The translations under genes were made by a program, and so were the position numbers. From Fimiplasma intestinipullorum (lineage in GTDB: Bacteria; Bacillota_I; Bacilli_A; Erysipelotrichales; Coprobacillaceae), in NCBI GenBank assembly GCA_018715065.1, contig DVMJ01000008.1, positions 1 through 64,000 of the forward strand: a stretch of DNA of 64,000 bases, read 5' to 3'. Below are positions 56,659-64,000 of this stretch, in pieces. The notes beneath the pieces are model-generated. The model had not been told where the DNA came from and made no database searches. It saw nothing but the letters and a program-made list of their open reading frames with translations. Positions within the stretch are counted from its first letter, which is position 1, and each line of letters starts with the position of its first letter.

Positions 56659-59600
56659 ATGGCAAAAACGTATTTGTCTATGGACGGTAATACAGCTGCC
56701 GCTCATGTCGCCTATGCCTTTACAGAAGTTGCTGCAATTTATCCGATTACACCATCTTCTCCAATGGCAGAAAACGCTGAAGCTTGGGCAAGCCAGGGAA
56801 GAAAGAACATCTTTGGTTCAGCCGTAAACGTTGTCGAAATGCAATCCGAAGCAGGTGCCGCTGGTGCGGTTCACGGGGCTTTACAGGGTGGCGCTTTAGC
56901 GACGACTTTTACTGCTTCACAAGGATTATTACTGATGATTCCTAACTTATACAAGATCGCTGGAGAAATGTTGCCAGGTGTTATCCATGTTGCTGCACGT
57001 TCTTTAGCTACACGTGCCTTAAGTATCTTTGGTGATCACCAGGATATTTACGCGTGCCGTCAGATCGGTATGCCGATGCTTTGCTCACACTCAGTACAGG
57101 AAATCATGGATCTTGGTGGTGTTGCACATTTAGCTGCAATCAAAGCTCATGTGCCATTCATCCATTTCTTTGATGGATTCAGAACATCTCATGAAATTCA
57201 GAAAGTAGAAGTCATGGATTATGATGTTTTAGCTAGCTTGCTTGATAAGGAAGCACTGATGGAATTTAAGGCGAATGCTTTAAACCCTCACACGAATCCG
57301 ATTGAACGTGGTATGGCTGAAAACGATGATATCTACTTCCAGGGCAGAGAAGCGCAGAATAAACACTTTGAAGCCGTTGTAGAAATCGTTGCTGACTACA
57401 TGAAGAAAATTTCAGATATTACAGGAAGACATTATGCACCATTTGTATACTATGGTGATCCAGATGCAACCAAAGTCATTGTTGCAATGGGGTCTGTCAC
57501 TGAAACAATTGAGGAAACGATCGATGAATTAAGAAAATCAGGCGAAAAAGTGGGTCTGATCAAAGTTCATTTATATCGTCCATTCTCTGTGAAATATTTA
57601 AAAGCCGTTTTACCTGCTACTGTCAAGAAAATTGCGGTATTAGATCGTACCAAAGAAATGGGCGCTACCGGCGAACCATTATACCTTGACGTTGTGGCTG
57701 CTTTAAAAGATGTTGATCTTGATTTGATCATCGGTGGTCGCTACGGTCTTTCCAGCAAGGATACAACACCACAGCAGATCAAAGCGGTTTATGATCATCT
57801 TGATTCTGAGAATCCATTCAATGGTTTCACGATCGGTATCAACGATGATGTGACGCATTTATCTTTAACACCTGATCCAAACTTCCGTGTAAGTGCTGAC
57901 TACACAGCTTGCTTATTCTACGGTTTAGGTTCAGACGGAACGGTTTCCGCAAACAAGAACTCTATTAAGATCATCGGTGACCATACTGATCTCTACTCTC
58001 AGGCTTACTTTGCTTATGACTCTAAGAAAGCTGGCGGTGCGACACGTTCTAACTTACGTTTTGGACACTCTCCAATCCGTGCAACTTACTATGTCAACCA
58101 TGCAGACTTCATCTCATGCTCATTAGACAACTATGTCCTTAAGTATGATATGCTGAAAAACTTAAAAGAGGGCGGAACTTTCTTACTGAATACAGAATTC
58201 TCTAAGGAAGAAATCGTTGATTATCTGCCAAATCTGGTAAAGAAACAGCTGGCAACAAAGAAAGCCAAATTCTACATCATCAATGCCAATGAGATTGCAC
58301 GTGAATTAGGTATGGGAAGACATACCAATACGATCCTGCAGTCTGCCTTCTTCGCTTTGAACCAGCAGATCCTGCCAATCGATGAAGCGGTGGATTACAT
58401 GAAGCAGGCTGCGAAGAAATCTTATGGTAAGAAAGGTGACGCTGTTGTTCAGATGAACTACAAAGCCATCGATGCTGGTAAGGATTCTATCGTTGAAGTC
58501 AGTGTTGATCCTACCTGGGCTGATCTGGAAGTAACCAGCACAAGAAAACGTACTGGTGACGAACATTTTGATGAATTCGTTTCAGTAATCAATGCGCTGG
58601 ATGGTTATGATCTGCCAGTCTCTGCATTCACAGATGAAAAGATGGATGGTTCAATGCCTTCAGGTGTGGCTTACAAAGAAAAACGTGCGATTGCTATCGA
58701 AGTACCTAAATGGAATAAGGATAACTGTATCCAGTGTAATAACTGTGTCATGGTTTGTCCACATGCTACGATCCGTGCATTCTTAATGACTGAAGAGGAA
58801 GTGAAGAACGCACCTGAAGATATTTCTAATGATGTCTTAAAACCTATGGGTAAAGGCGTTGATGGACTGGTTTACCGTATCCAGGTTTCTCCAGATAACT
58901 GTGTAGGCTGTGGCTTATGTGTAACGGAATGTCCTGGTATGAGAGGCAACAAAGCCTTAAGCATGGTTCCTGTTCATGAAGAATTACCACATGCAAAACT
59001 GGCTGATTATATGTACACGAAAGTGACTTATAAGACAGATAAATATCCTACAACAACAACGAAAGGTGTCGGCTTCATGAAACCTTACTTCGAAGTATCT
59101 GGTGCCTGCGGTGGCTGTGGTGAAACACCATACTATCGTTTAGCAACACAGTTATTCGGTGAGGATATGATTATTGCCAACGCAACTGGATGTAGTTCAA
59201 TCTACACTGGTTCTACACCATCTACACCAATGACAACGGATGAAAATGGTCATGGACCTGCCTGGGCTAACTCATTATTCGAAGACAATGCTGAATATGG
59301 CTTCGGTATGAAATTAGCGAACGAATATAAGACAAAACGTATCCTGGAGATCATCAATGAAAACATCAATGATGTAGAACCTGATCTGAAGGCTACATTT
59401 GAACAGTATATTGAAAATAAAGGCAACCGTGAAAAAGAAAAAGCATTATATGATGACATGGTTGCTGGTATTGAAGCAAGCAAATGCGAAGGTATCAAAG
59501 CTTTATTTGACATGAAAGGTGATTTCGTAACGAAATCTCAATGGATCGTCGGTGGTGACGGCTGGGCATACGACATCGGATACGGAGGCGTTGACCATGT

Positions 59601-60180
59601 CATTGCGAATGATTTAAATGTCAATATCTTAGTCTTAGATACTGAGGTTTACTCTAACACAGGTGGACAGTCTTCTAAATCAAGCCAGGCTGGTTCGATT
59701 GCGAAGTTCACTGCCAGCGGTAAACGTGTTGCGAAAAAAGACCTGGCACAGATTGCTATGGCTTATGGTCATGTGTATGTTGCACAGGTAGCTATGGGTG
59801 CAAACCCAATGCAGACCATCAAAGCCTTCAAGGAAGCAGAAAGCTATGACGGACCATCTCTGATCATTGCTTACTCACCTTGTATGGAACATGGTATCAA
59901 GGGCGGTTTATCTAACCATCAGCAGCAGCAAAAGAAAGCCATCGCTTGTGGTTACTTCAACCTCTTAAGATACGATCCACGCCTGGAAGAAGAAGGCAAA
60001 AACCCATTACAGATCGATTCTAAGACACCTGATTTCACAAAATTCAGAGAGTTCTTATTATCTGAGAACCGTTTCAACCAGCTGTTAAAGATCAACCCTG
60101 AACATGCTGAAGATCTGATGACAAAATGTGAAGAAGATGCGAAGAAACGTCGTGCACGTCTTGAAGCAATGGCTGCTTAA
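56659..60180 (+). CDS. nifJ: Pyruvate:ferredoxin (flavodoxin) oxidoreductase
   Basis: 1173 residues, the fused single-chain PFOR. Order: TPP-pyrimidine domain ('VAYAFTEVAAIYPITPSSPM' at the start), transketolase C-like domain, gamma domain, two 4Fe-4S sites 'CIQCNNCVMVCPHATIRAF' (about 690) and 'CVGCGLCVTECPG' (about 747), then the TPP-pyrophosphate domain with 'ACGGCGETPYYRL' (Cys of the proximal cluster, about 818) and 'GDGWAYDIGYGG' (Mg/TPP). It converts pyruvate to acetyl-CoA with reduced ferredoxin, central to anaerobic fermentation. GGAGG is 4 nt from ATG 56653 and 10 nt from ATG 56659; either could be used. Confidence 0.95.
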   Translation: MAKTYLSMDGNTAAAHVAYAFTEVAAIYPITPSSPMAENAEAWASQGRKNIFGSAVNVVEMQSEAGAAGAVHGALQGGALATTFTASQGLLLMIPNLYKIAGEMLPGVIHVAARSLATRALSIFGDHQDIYACRQIGMPMLCSHSVQEIMDLGGVAHLAAIKAHVPFIHFFDGFRTSHEIQKVEVMDYDVLASLLDKEALMEFKANALNPHTNPIERGMAENDDIYFQGREAQNKHFEAVVEIVADYMKKISDITGRHYAPFVYYGDPDATKVIVAMGSVTETIEETIDELRKSGEKVGLIKVHLYRPFSVKYLKAVLPATVKKIAVLDRTKEMGATGEPLYLDVVAALKDVDLDLIIGGRYGLSSKDTTPQQIKAVYDHLDSENPFNGFTIGINDDVTHLSLTPDPNFRVSADYTACLFYGLGSDGTVSANKNSIKIIGDHTDLYSQAYFAYDSKKAGGATRSNLRFGHSPIRATYYVNHADFISCSLDNYVLKYDMLKNLKEGGTFLLNTEFSKEEIVDYLPNLVKKQLATKKAKFYIINANEIARELGMGRHTNTILQSAFFALNQQILPIDEAVDYMKQAAKKSYGKKGDAVVQMNYKAIDAGKDSIVEVSVDPTWADLEVTSTRKRTGDEHFDEFVSVINALDGYDLPVSAFTDEKMDGSMPSGVAYKEKRAIAIEVPKWNKDNCIQCNNCVMVCPHATIRAFLMTEEEVKNAPEDISNDVLKPMGKGVDGLVYRIQVSPDNCVGCGLCVTECPGMRGNKALSMVPVHEELPHAKLADYMYTKVTYKTDKYPTTTTKGVGFMKPYFEVSGACGGCGETPYYRLATQLFGEDMIIANATGCSSIYTGSTPSTPMTTDENGHGPAWANSLFEDNAEYGFGMKLANEYKTKRILEIINENINDVEPDLKATFEQYIENKGNREKEKALYDDMVAGIEASKCEGIKALFDMKGDFVTKSQWIVGGDGWAYDIGYGGVDHVIANDLNVNILVLDTEVYSNTGGQSSKSSQAGSIAKFTASGKRVAKKDLAQIAMAYGHVYVAQVAMGANPMQTIKAFKEAESYDGPSLIIAYSPCMEHGIKGGLSNHQQQQKKAIACGYFNLLRYDPRLEEEGKNPLQIDSKTPDFTKFREFLLSENRFNQLLKINPEHAEDLMTKCEEDAKKRRARLEAMAA

Positions 60181-60195
60181 TCAACATCAATCTCT

Positions 60196-60228
60196 AAGGT
60201 CACTGATTTGATCAGTGGCCTTTTTTCT
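60196..60228 (+). terminator. Terminator of nifJ
   Basis: Stem AAGGTCACTGAT/ATCAGTGGCCTT, short loop, followed by T6. Confidence 0.88.
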
Positions 60229-60334
60229 CTAAAAAAGCTTAAAGAAATTCTTAGTATTTTTTAAAGAATGTGAAATCGGCTTCTTTTTACTTTCATTGAA
60301 TCGTGTTTTTTTGTATAATAGAAATGGTGATATT

Positions 60335-61354
60335 ATGAAAGTAAAACTTTATTTTGAAAATGAAAAGGGAATTGCCAAGTCTGGAATCGGGAAGGCTTTA
60401 GAGCATCAGATGAAGGCACTGACTCTCAATCATATTGATTTTTCGAAAGATCATGATTGTAAAGATTACGATGTTTTACATATCAATACGGTTTTCTTTG
60501 GTAGTATGAAGGAAATCAAATATGCCAAAAAGATGAATAAACCCATTGTTTATCATGCGCACAGCACAGAGGAGGATTTTCGTGATTCTTTTGCTTTTTC
60601 GAACACAATTGCCCCTTTATGGCGAAAATGGTTGATTTATCTCTATTCAATGGGTGATGTCATTGTTACGCCAACAGAGTATTCCAAGAAGCTGATTGAA
60701 GGATATGGCATTGATAAGCCGGTCCATGCTATATCAAACGGAATTGATGTTGACATTTATACCTACGATCAGACAAAGGTACAGGCTTTTAGAGATTATT
60801 TTCAGCTGCGCGATGATCAGAAAGTGGTCATGTCGGTCGGCTGGCTTTTTGAGCGCAAAGGCTTTGATACTTTTTGCGCAGTTGCTGAAAGGCTGCCCGA
60901 TTATACTTTTATCTGGTTTGGGGATAAAAATCTCTCTATGCCGTCAGGAAATATCCGTAAATGGATCGAAAATAAACCAGAAAACGTGATCCTTCCCGGT
61001 TATATTTCCGGTGACATTATTCTAGGCGCTTATATGTCTTCTGATGTTTTCTTCTTTCCAAGCCGTGAAGAAACGGAAGGCATCGTCGTTTTAGAGGCAT
61101 TGGCTGCCAAATGCAAGGTTTTGGTGCGAGATATTCCTGTTTATGAGGGTTGGTTATTTAATGGTAAAAACTGTTACATGGCTAACACAGAAGACGAATT
61201 TGCCGCAAAGATCACACAGATGGTCGAGGGACAGTTACCAGATCTGAGTGCATGCGGTTATCAAACAGCGGAGGCGCGTGGATTCAAAGCGATTGGTGAA
61301 CAGCTCGCGGCTGTTTATCAGGAGGCGATTGAAAGAAAGGATGCCGAATTATGA
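60335..61354 (+). CDS. Family 4 glycosyltransferase, probably glycolipid synthesis
   Basis: 339 residues, GT-B fold. N-terminal half starts 'VKLYFENEKGIAKSGIGKAL'; the C-terminal half has 'VVMSVGWLFERKGFDTFCAV' (about 167) and 'FFFPSREETEGIVVLEALAA' with the catalytic E-x7-E (about 238-246). Pattern and neighbours resemble the second glycosyltransferase of glycolipid synthesis (CpoA-type, adding a sugar to glucosyl-diacylglycerol). It acts at the inner membrane face. ATG 60335 has GGTGAT 5-10 nt upstream; TATAAT at 60314-60319 lies close. The stop overlaps the next gene (ATGA). Confidence 0.8.
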   Translation: MKVKLYFENEKGIAKSGIGKALEHQMKALTLNHIDFSKDHDCKDYDVLHINTVFFGSMKEIKYAKKMNKPIVYHAHSTEEDFRDSFAFSNTIAPLWRKWLIYLYSMGDVIVTPTEYSKKLIEGYGIDKPVHAISNGIDVDIYTYDQTKVQAFRDYFQLRDDQKVVMSVGWLFERKGFDTFCAVAERLPDYTFIWFGDKNLSMPSGNIRKWIENKPENVILPGYISGDIILGAYMSSDVFFFPSREETEGIVVLEALAAKCKVLVRDIPVYEGWLFNGKNCYMANTEDEFAAKITQMVEGQLPDLSACGYQTAEARGFKAIGEQLAAVYQEAIERKDAEL

Positions 61355-62391
61355 AACGAGTCATTAAGAAATACGCATTGAACATTTTATGGATCATTCT
61401 CTTTGCGATCATTGCGATCTACTTTAGTTTAAGAGGGGAATATCAGGATATCATGGCGGTACTAGGCGGAATCGATGTTTTCTGGCTCATAGTCATCATT
61501 CTGCTGGCCATCGTTCCTTATTTATTTGATGGTTTGATCTTAACGATCTTTGCCAGAATTTATAAGAAAACCTACCGTTTAAAACAAGGAATTGTCAATG
61601 CGCTTTCTGGTGGCTTCTTTAATGGAATCACACCTTTTGCAAGTGGCGGACAGTTTGCCCAGGTCTATATCTTTAAAAAACAGGGTGTAGAAACGACGAG
61701 CGGCATTGGCATTTTACTGATGAACTTCATCGTTTATCAGATTGCGATGGTTTTTTATACGCTTTTGATCCTGATTTTTAAATTTAATAAATTCTATACG
61801 GAATTTTCCAGCTTCGTATCACTGGCTTTGATTGGATTTGCCATCAATGCAGTCGTTATTTTCGGCTTACTGTTTGGGGCAATCTCACATCGCTTTCAGC
61901 GTTTTTTGACTGGAACAGTATTGCTGATTGGACATAAGTTGCATATTGTGAAAAACTACGAGGTTTCTAAGGTGAATTTAGATCAGAAAATTTTAGATTT
62001 CCGGCGGGAATTAGGCATCATGTCCAAGCATAAGGGAACGATTGCCGTTATTTTTGTTTTATTCCTGATTCGCTTAACGATCCTCTACAGTATTCCATTC
62101 TTTACAATGCTTTCATTAGGAAGATCGTTGCCTTTCTCAGATTACTTTGATTATGTAGGAATCTCAGCCTTTATCTATATGATTACGTCCTTTATTCCTA
62201 TCCCTGGTGCGAGCGGTGGAAGTGAAGCAACCTATGTTTTGCTTTATTCCTATGTCATGGGAAATGTCATGGCGTCTTCCAGTATGTTGATCTGGCGCTT
62301 TGCAACCTATTATTTGGTGATGTTGGCAGGCGGGCTGACTTTTAGTTTGAATCGCGAAATCAATCGCCGAACAGGAGATGAATTATTATGA
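61351..62391 (+). CDS. Flippase-like LPG-synthase TM-domain protein (UPF0104)
   Basis: 346 residues with about eight transmembrane helices. 'GIVNALSGGFFNGITPFASG' and 'GQFAQVYIFKKQGVETTSG' and 'SFIPIPGASGGSEATYVLLY' are the signature of the LPG_synthase_TM family (as in MprF's flippase half). Without a catalytic domain such proteins may move lipids across the membrane. Placed between two glycosyltransferases with 4-nt overlaps on both sides, it likely flips the glycolipid they build. The direction and substrate are inference. Confidence 0.85.
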   Translation: MKRVIKKYALNILWIILFAIIAIYFSLRGEYQDIMAVLGGIDVFWLIVIILLAIVPYLFDGLILTIFARIYKKTYRLKQGIVNALSGGFFNGITPFASGGQFAQVYIFKKQGVETTSGIGILLMNFIVYQIAMVFYTLLILIFKFNKFYTEFSSFVSLALIGFAINAVVIFGLLFGAISHRFQRFLTGTVLLIGHKLHIVKNYEVSKVNLDQKILDFRRELGIMSKHKGTIAVIFVLFLIRLTILYSIPFFTMLSLGRSLPFSDYFDYVGISAFIYMITSFIPIPGASGGSEATYVLLYSYVMGNVMASSSMLIWRFATYYLVMLAGGLTFSLNREINRRTGDELL

Positions 62392-64000
62392 GAATCGGAA
62401 TTTTCACAGATACATATTTACCGGATATCAATGGGGTGGCTACAGCCTCCCATATTTTAAAAAAGGAGCTGATGAAGCACGGTCATGAGGTCCTGGTGGT
62501 AACGACGGAAGTACGTGCAGGTGAAAACTATGAAGAGGACGGTCAGATCATTCGTCTGTCCGGTATTGAGTTGAAATGGCTTTATAATTATCGGCTGGCA
62601 AACTTCTATTCTGCTAAAGCGATGAAGATGATCCGTCAGGCAAATCTGGATCTGATCCATGTTCAGACTGAATTCAGCGTTGGTATCTTTGGTAAGATTG
62701 CCGCTCAGATCCTCAATATCCCTGTTGTCTACACTTATCATACACAGTATGAAGACTATGTCCATTATCTTCCTGGTTTAGGGAAGATCGAAGCGACCGA
62801 ACCATTGTTGAAGAAGGTCGTTTCTAAAATTAGTCGTATCTATGGGGATAACTGTACAGAACTGATTGCACCTTCAACAAAAACGAAAGAAATTCTTGAA
62901 TCTTACGGGATTGAAAATGAGATCCATGTGATCGGAACAGGACTGGAATTAGACCGTTTTGAAAAGAAAAACGCCGATCAGGTCCAATTGGCAAGAATCT
63001 ATGAAGAATGCGGCATCCAGGAAGGTCAGTTTGTCCTGACTTTCTTAGGGCGTGTAGCTTCTGAGAAAAGTATCGATATCATCATTCAGGCAATGCCATA
63101 TTTTAAAGAAAAGAATCTGCCGGTCAGACTGCTCGTTGTTGGTGGCGGCCCAGCCCTCGATGTGCTTAAAGAGCAGGCTAGTTCGTTGCTGGTGGATGAA
63201 ATGATCTACTTTGCCGGCCCTAAAAAAGCTGATCTCGTTCCTTACTATTATTTTGTCAGCGATGCCTTTGTCTCAGCTTCTATCACGGAGACCCAGGGTC
63301 TGACCTTTATTGAAGCTATGGCTTCTGGTTTGCCTGTCCTGGCACGTTTTGATAAAAACCTCGAAGGGGTCATCAAAGATGGTGAGAATGGCTATTTCTT
63401 CAAAGATGAAAAAGATCTGGCTGATATTGTGGAACGTCTGATGCATGAGGATTTTTCTCAATTACAGCAACAGGCATATATGGATAGCCGCCAATATACT
63501 AGTGAGACATTCTATGAAAAGATGATCCAGGTCTATGAACAGGCCATCATCCATAAACATTATAGCTATAAAGTAAGTTCAATCACAGAGCGCCATGATC
63601 ATATGTATAATGTCGTCTTAAAAGCAGATGATATCGATCTGTCCTTGCATTTGCCTGAGCCGATCATTCAGCGGTATGAACTAGAGAAGGGCAAAGTGGT
63701 CGATCGCGCTTGTCTGGAAGAATTAAAGGACTATGAATTTGTATCAAAAGGCTATAAAAAGGCCTTGAAATACTTGACAAGCCGTGATTATACGCGCGCT
63801 CAGATGAGTGAAAAACTGTCTCGTAGTGAGGAATTGGATGAAGTGCATGTGGACATGATCATTCACTTATTAGAGCAGAAGCATCTCATCGATGATTATG
63901 CCTATGCCAAGGATTATTTGGCCAAGGCTTCACGCATGGGGATGGGAATCCGTAAGGCGCTCCAAAAGTTGCGCGAAAAAGGCATTCCACAGGATATTTT
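62388..64000 (+). CDS. Glycosyltransferase family 4 fused to a RecX domain (3' partial)
   Basis: The frame is open from ATG 62388 to the window edge (537 codons seen, no stop). Residues 1-385 are a GT4 enzyme like alpha-monoglucosyldiacylglycerol synthase: 'RIGIFTDTYLPDINGVATAS', 'LIHVQTEFSVGIFGKIAAQI', 'FLGRVASEKSIDIII', 'ASITETQGLTFIEAMASGLP' (E-x7-E). From about 390 the sequence becomes RecX: 'YKVSSITERHDHMYNVVLKA', 'KGYKKALKYLTSRDYTRAQM', 'SEKLSRSEEL', 'LEQKHLIDDYAYAKDYLAKA', 'GIRKALQKLREKGI'. RecX normally is a separate inhibitor of RecA filaments. No stop, Met with ribosome site, or frameshift separates the parts. Overlaps the flippase-like gene by 4 nt. Confidence 0.85.
   Translation, partial: MRIGIFTDTYLPDINGVATASHILKKELMKHGHEVLVVTTEVRAGENYEEDGQIIRLSGIELKWLYNYRLANFYSAKAMKMIRQANLDLIHVQTEFSVGIFGKIAAQILNIPVVYTYHTQYEDYVHYLPGLGKIEATEPLLKKVVSKISRIYGDNCTELIAPSTKTKEILESYGIENEIHVIGTGLELDRFEKKNADQVQLARIYEECGIQEGQFVLTFLGRVASEKSIDIIIQAMPYFKEKNLPVRLLVVGGGPALDVLKEQASSLLVDEMIYFAGPKKADLVPYYYFVSDAFVSASITETQGLTFIEAMASGLPVLARFDKNLEGVIKDGENGYFFKDEKDLADIVERLMHEDFSQLQQQAYMDSRQYTSETFYEKMIQVYEQAIIHKHYSYKVSSITERHDHMYNVVLKADDIDLSLHLPEPIIQRYELEKGKVVDRACLEELKDYEFVSKGYKKALKYLTSRDYTRAQMSEKLSRSEELDEVHVDMIIHLLEQKHLIDDYAYAKDYLAKASRMGMGIRKALQKLREKGIPQDI

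Noticed and set aside
1..64000. CRISPR arrays, rRNA genes or restriction-modification/defence islands
   Set aside because: No regularly spaced repeats beyond the tRNA-Gly pair and the three 19-nt-spaced operator repeats, no rRNA-like stretch and no nuclease-methylase pairs were seen.

Overview
The window looks like a chromosomal segment of a low- to mid-GC, anaerobic Firmicute. Class Erysipelotrichia (Erysipelotrichaceae) is the best guess. This rests on protein character, Gram-positive ribosome binding sites and TTGACA/TATAAT promoters, a PyrR attenuator, an alanine T-box, fermentative enzymes (PPi-type phosphofructokinase, pyruvate:ferredoxin oxidoreductase) and Bacillus-like gene order in several blocks. 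TGA is a normal stop and TGG encodes Trp. Sporulation-type genes (cotJA/B, cotJC, ylbD, ylbE) suggest a spore former or a descendant of one. The species cannot be named from sequence alone.

Layout. 1-0.4 kb: the right end of an IS3-type element that cut off the 5' part of an hsp20 gene. 0.5-8 kb: small hypotheticals, a methyltransferase, PepV dipeptidase, TspO, Tex, a Nudix hydrolase, tRNA-Leu and glycerol dehydrogenase. 8.1-8.7 kb: a DUF7000-like pseudogene with three in-frame stops. 8.7-14.8 kb: an ECF S-component divergent from a MocR-type regulator, then an MFS transporter, a phospholipase C-like protein, phosphofructokinase and an XRE regulator. 14.9-17.1 kb: cotJ genes and a GH25-LysM lysozyme. 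17.2-21.8 kb: mutY, then UPF0223-ftsW-ylbD-ylbE-ylbF-rsmD-coaD. 21.8-29.1 kb: a PyrR-attenuated pyrimidine operon, pyrB-carB-pyrK-pyrD-pyrF-pyrE, without pyrC or carA. 29.2-33.1 kb: a surface protein with a Lys-rich tail, MazF, two membrane proteins. 33.1-33.5 kb: five minus-strand tRNAs (transcription order Asp, Gly, Gly, Lys, Ser). 33.7-42 kb: a membrane-anchored degenerate HAD protein, ADP-ribose pyrophosphatase, RluA, ROK kinase, mnmA, recD2, AI-2E-type permease. 43-52 kb: T-box, alaS, ireB, ruvX, DUF1292, mltG, trmR, two U32 proteases, udk, greA, in the Bacillus subtilis order. 52-56.5 kb: mupG-like, DUF4261, pyrR, galU. 56.6-60.2 kb: nifJ. 60.3-64 kb: a glycolipid-type operon (glycosyltransferase, flippase-like membrane protein, glycosyltransferase) whose last gene continues in frame into a RecX domain and runs off the window.

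Working together: PyrR, encoded 33 kb from the pyr operon, should sense UMP and terminate transcription in the pyr leader; udk supplies UMP by salvage and GalU consumes UTP. The last operon probably makes membrane glycolipids from UDP-glucose. MocR and the ECF S-component probably form a vitamin uptake switch.

Most unusual items: the glycosyltransferase-RecX fusion; a HAD-fold protein lacking catalytic acids and carrying a membrane tail; a MocR regulator with Arg in place of the PLP lysine beside three direct repeats 19 nt apart; a CotJA-CotJB fusion; and six minus-strand genes whose stop codons lie inside or touch their own terminator hairpins.
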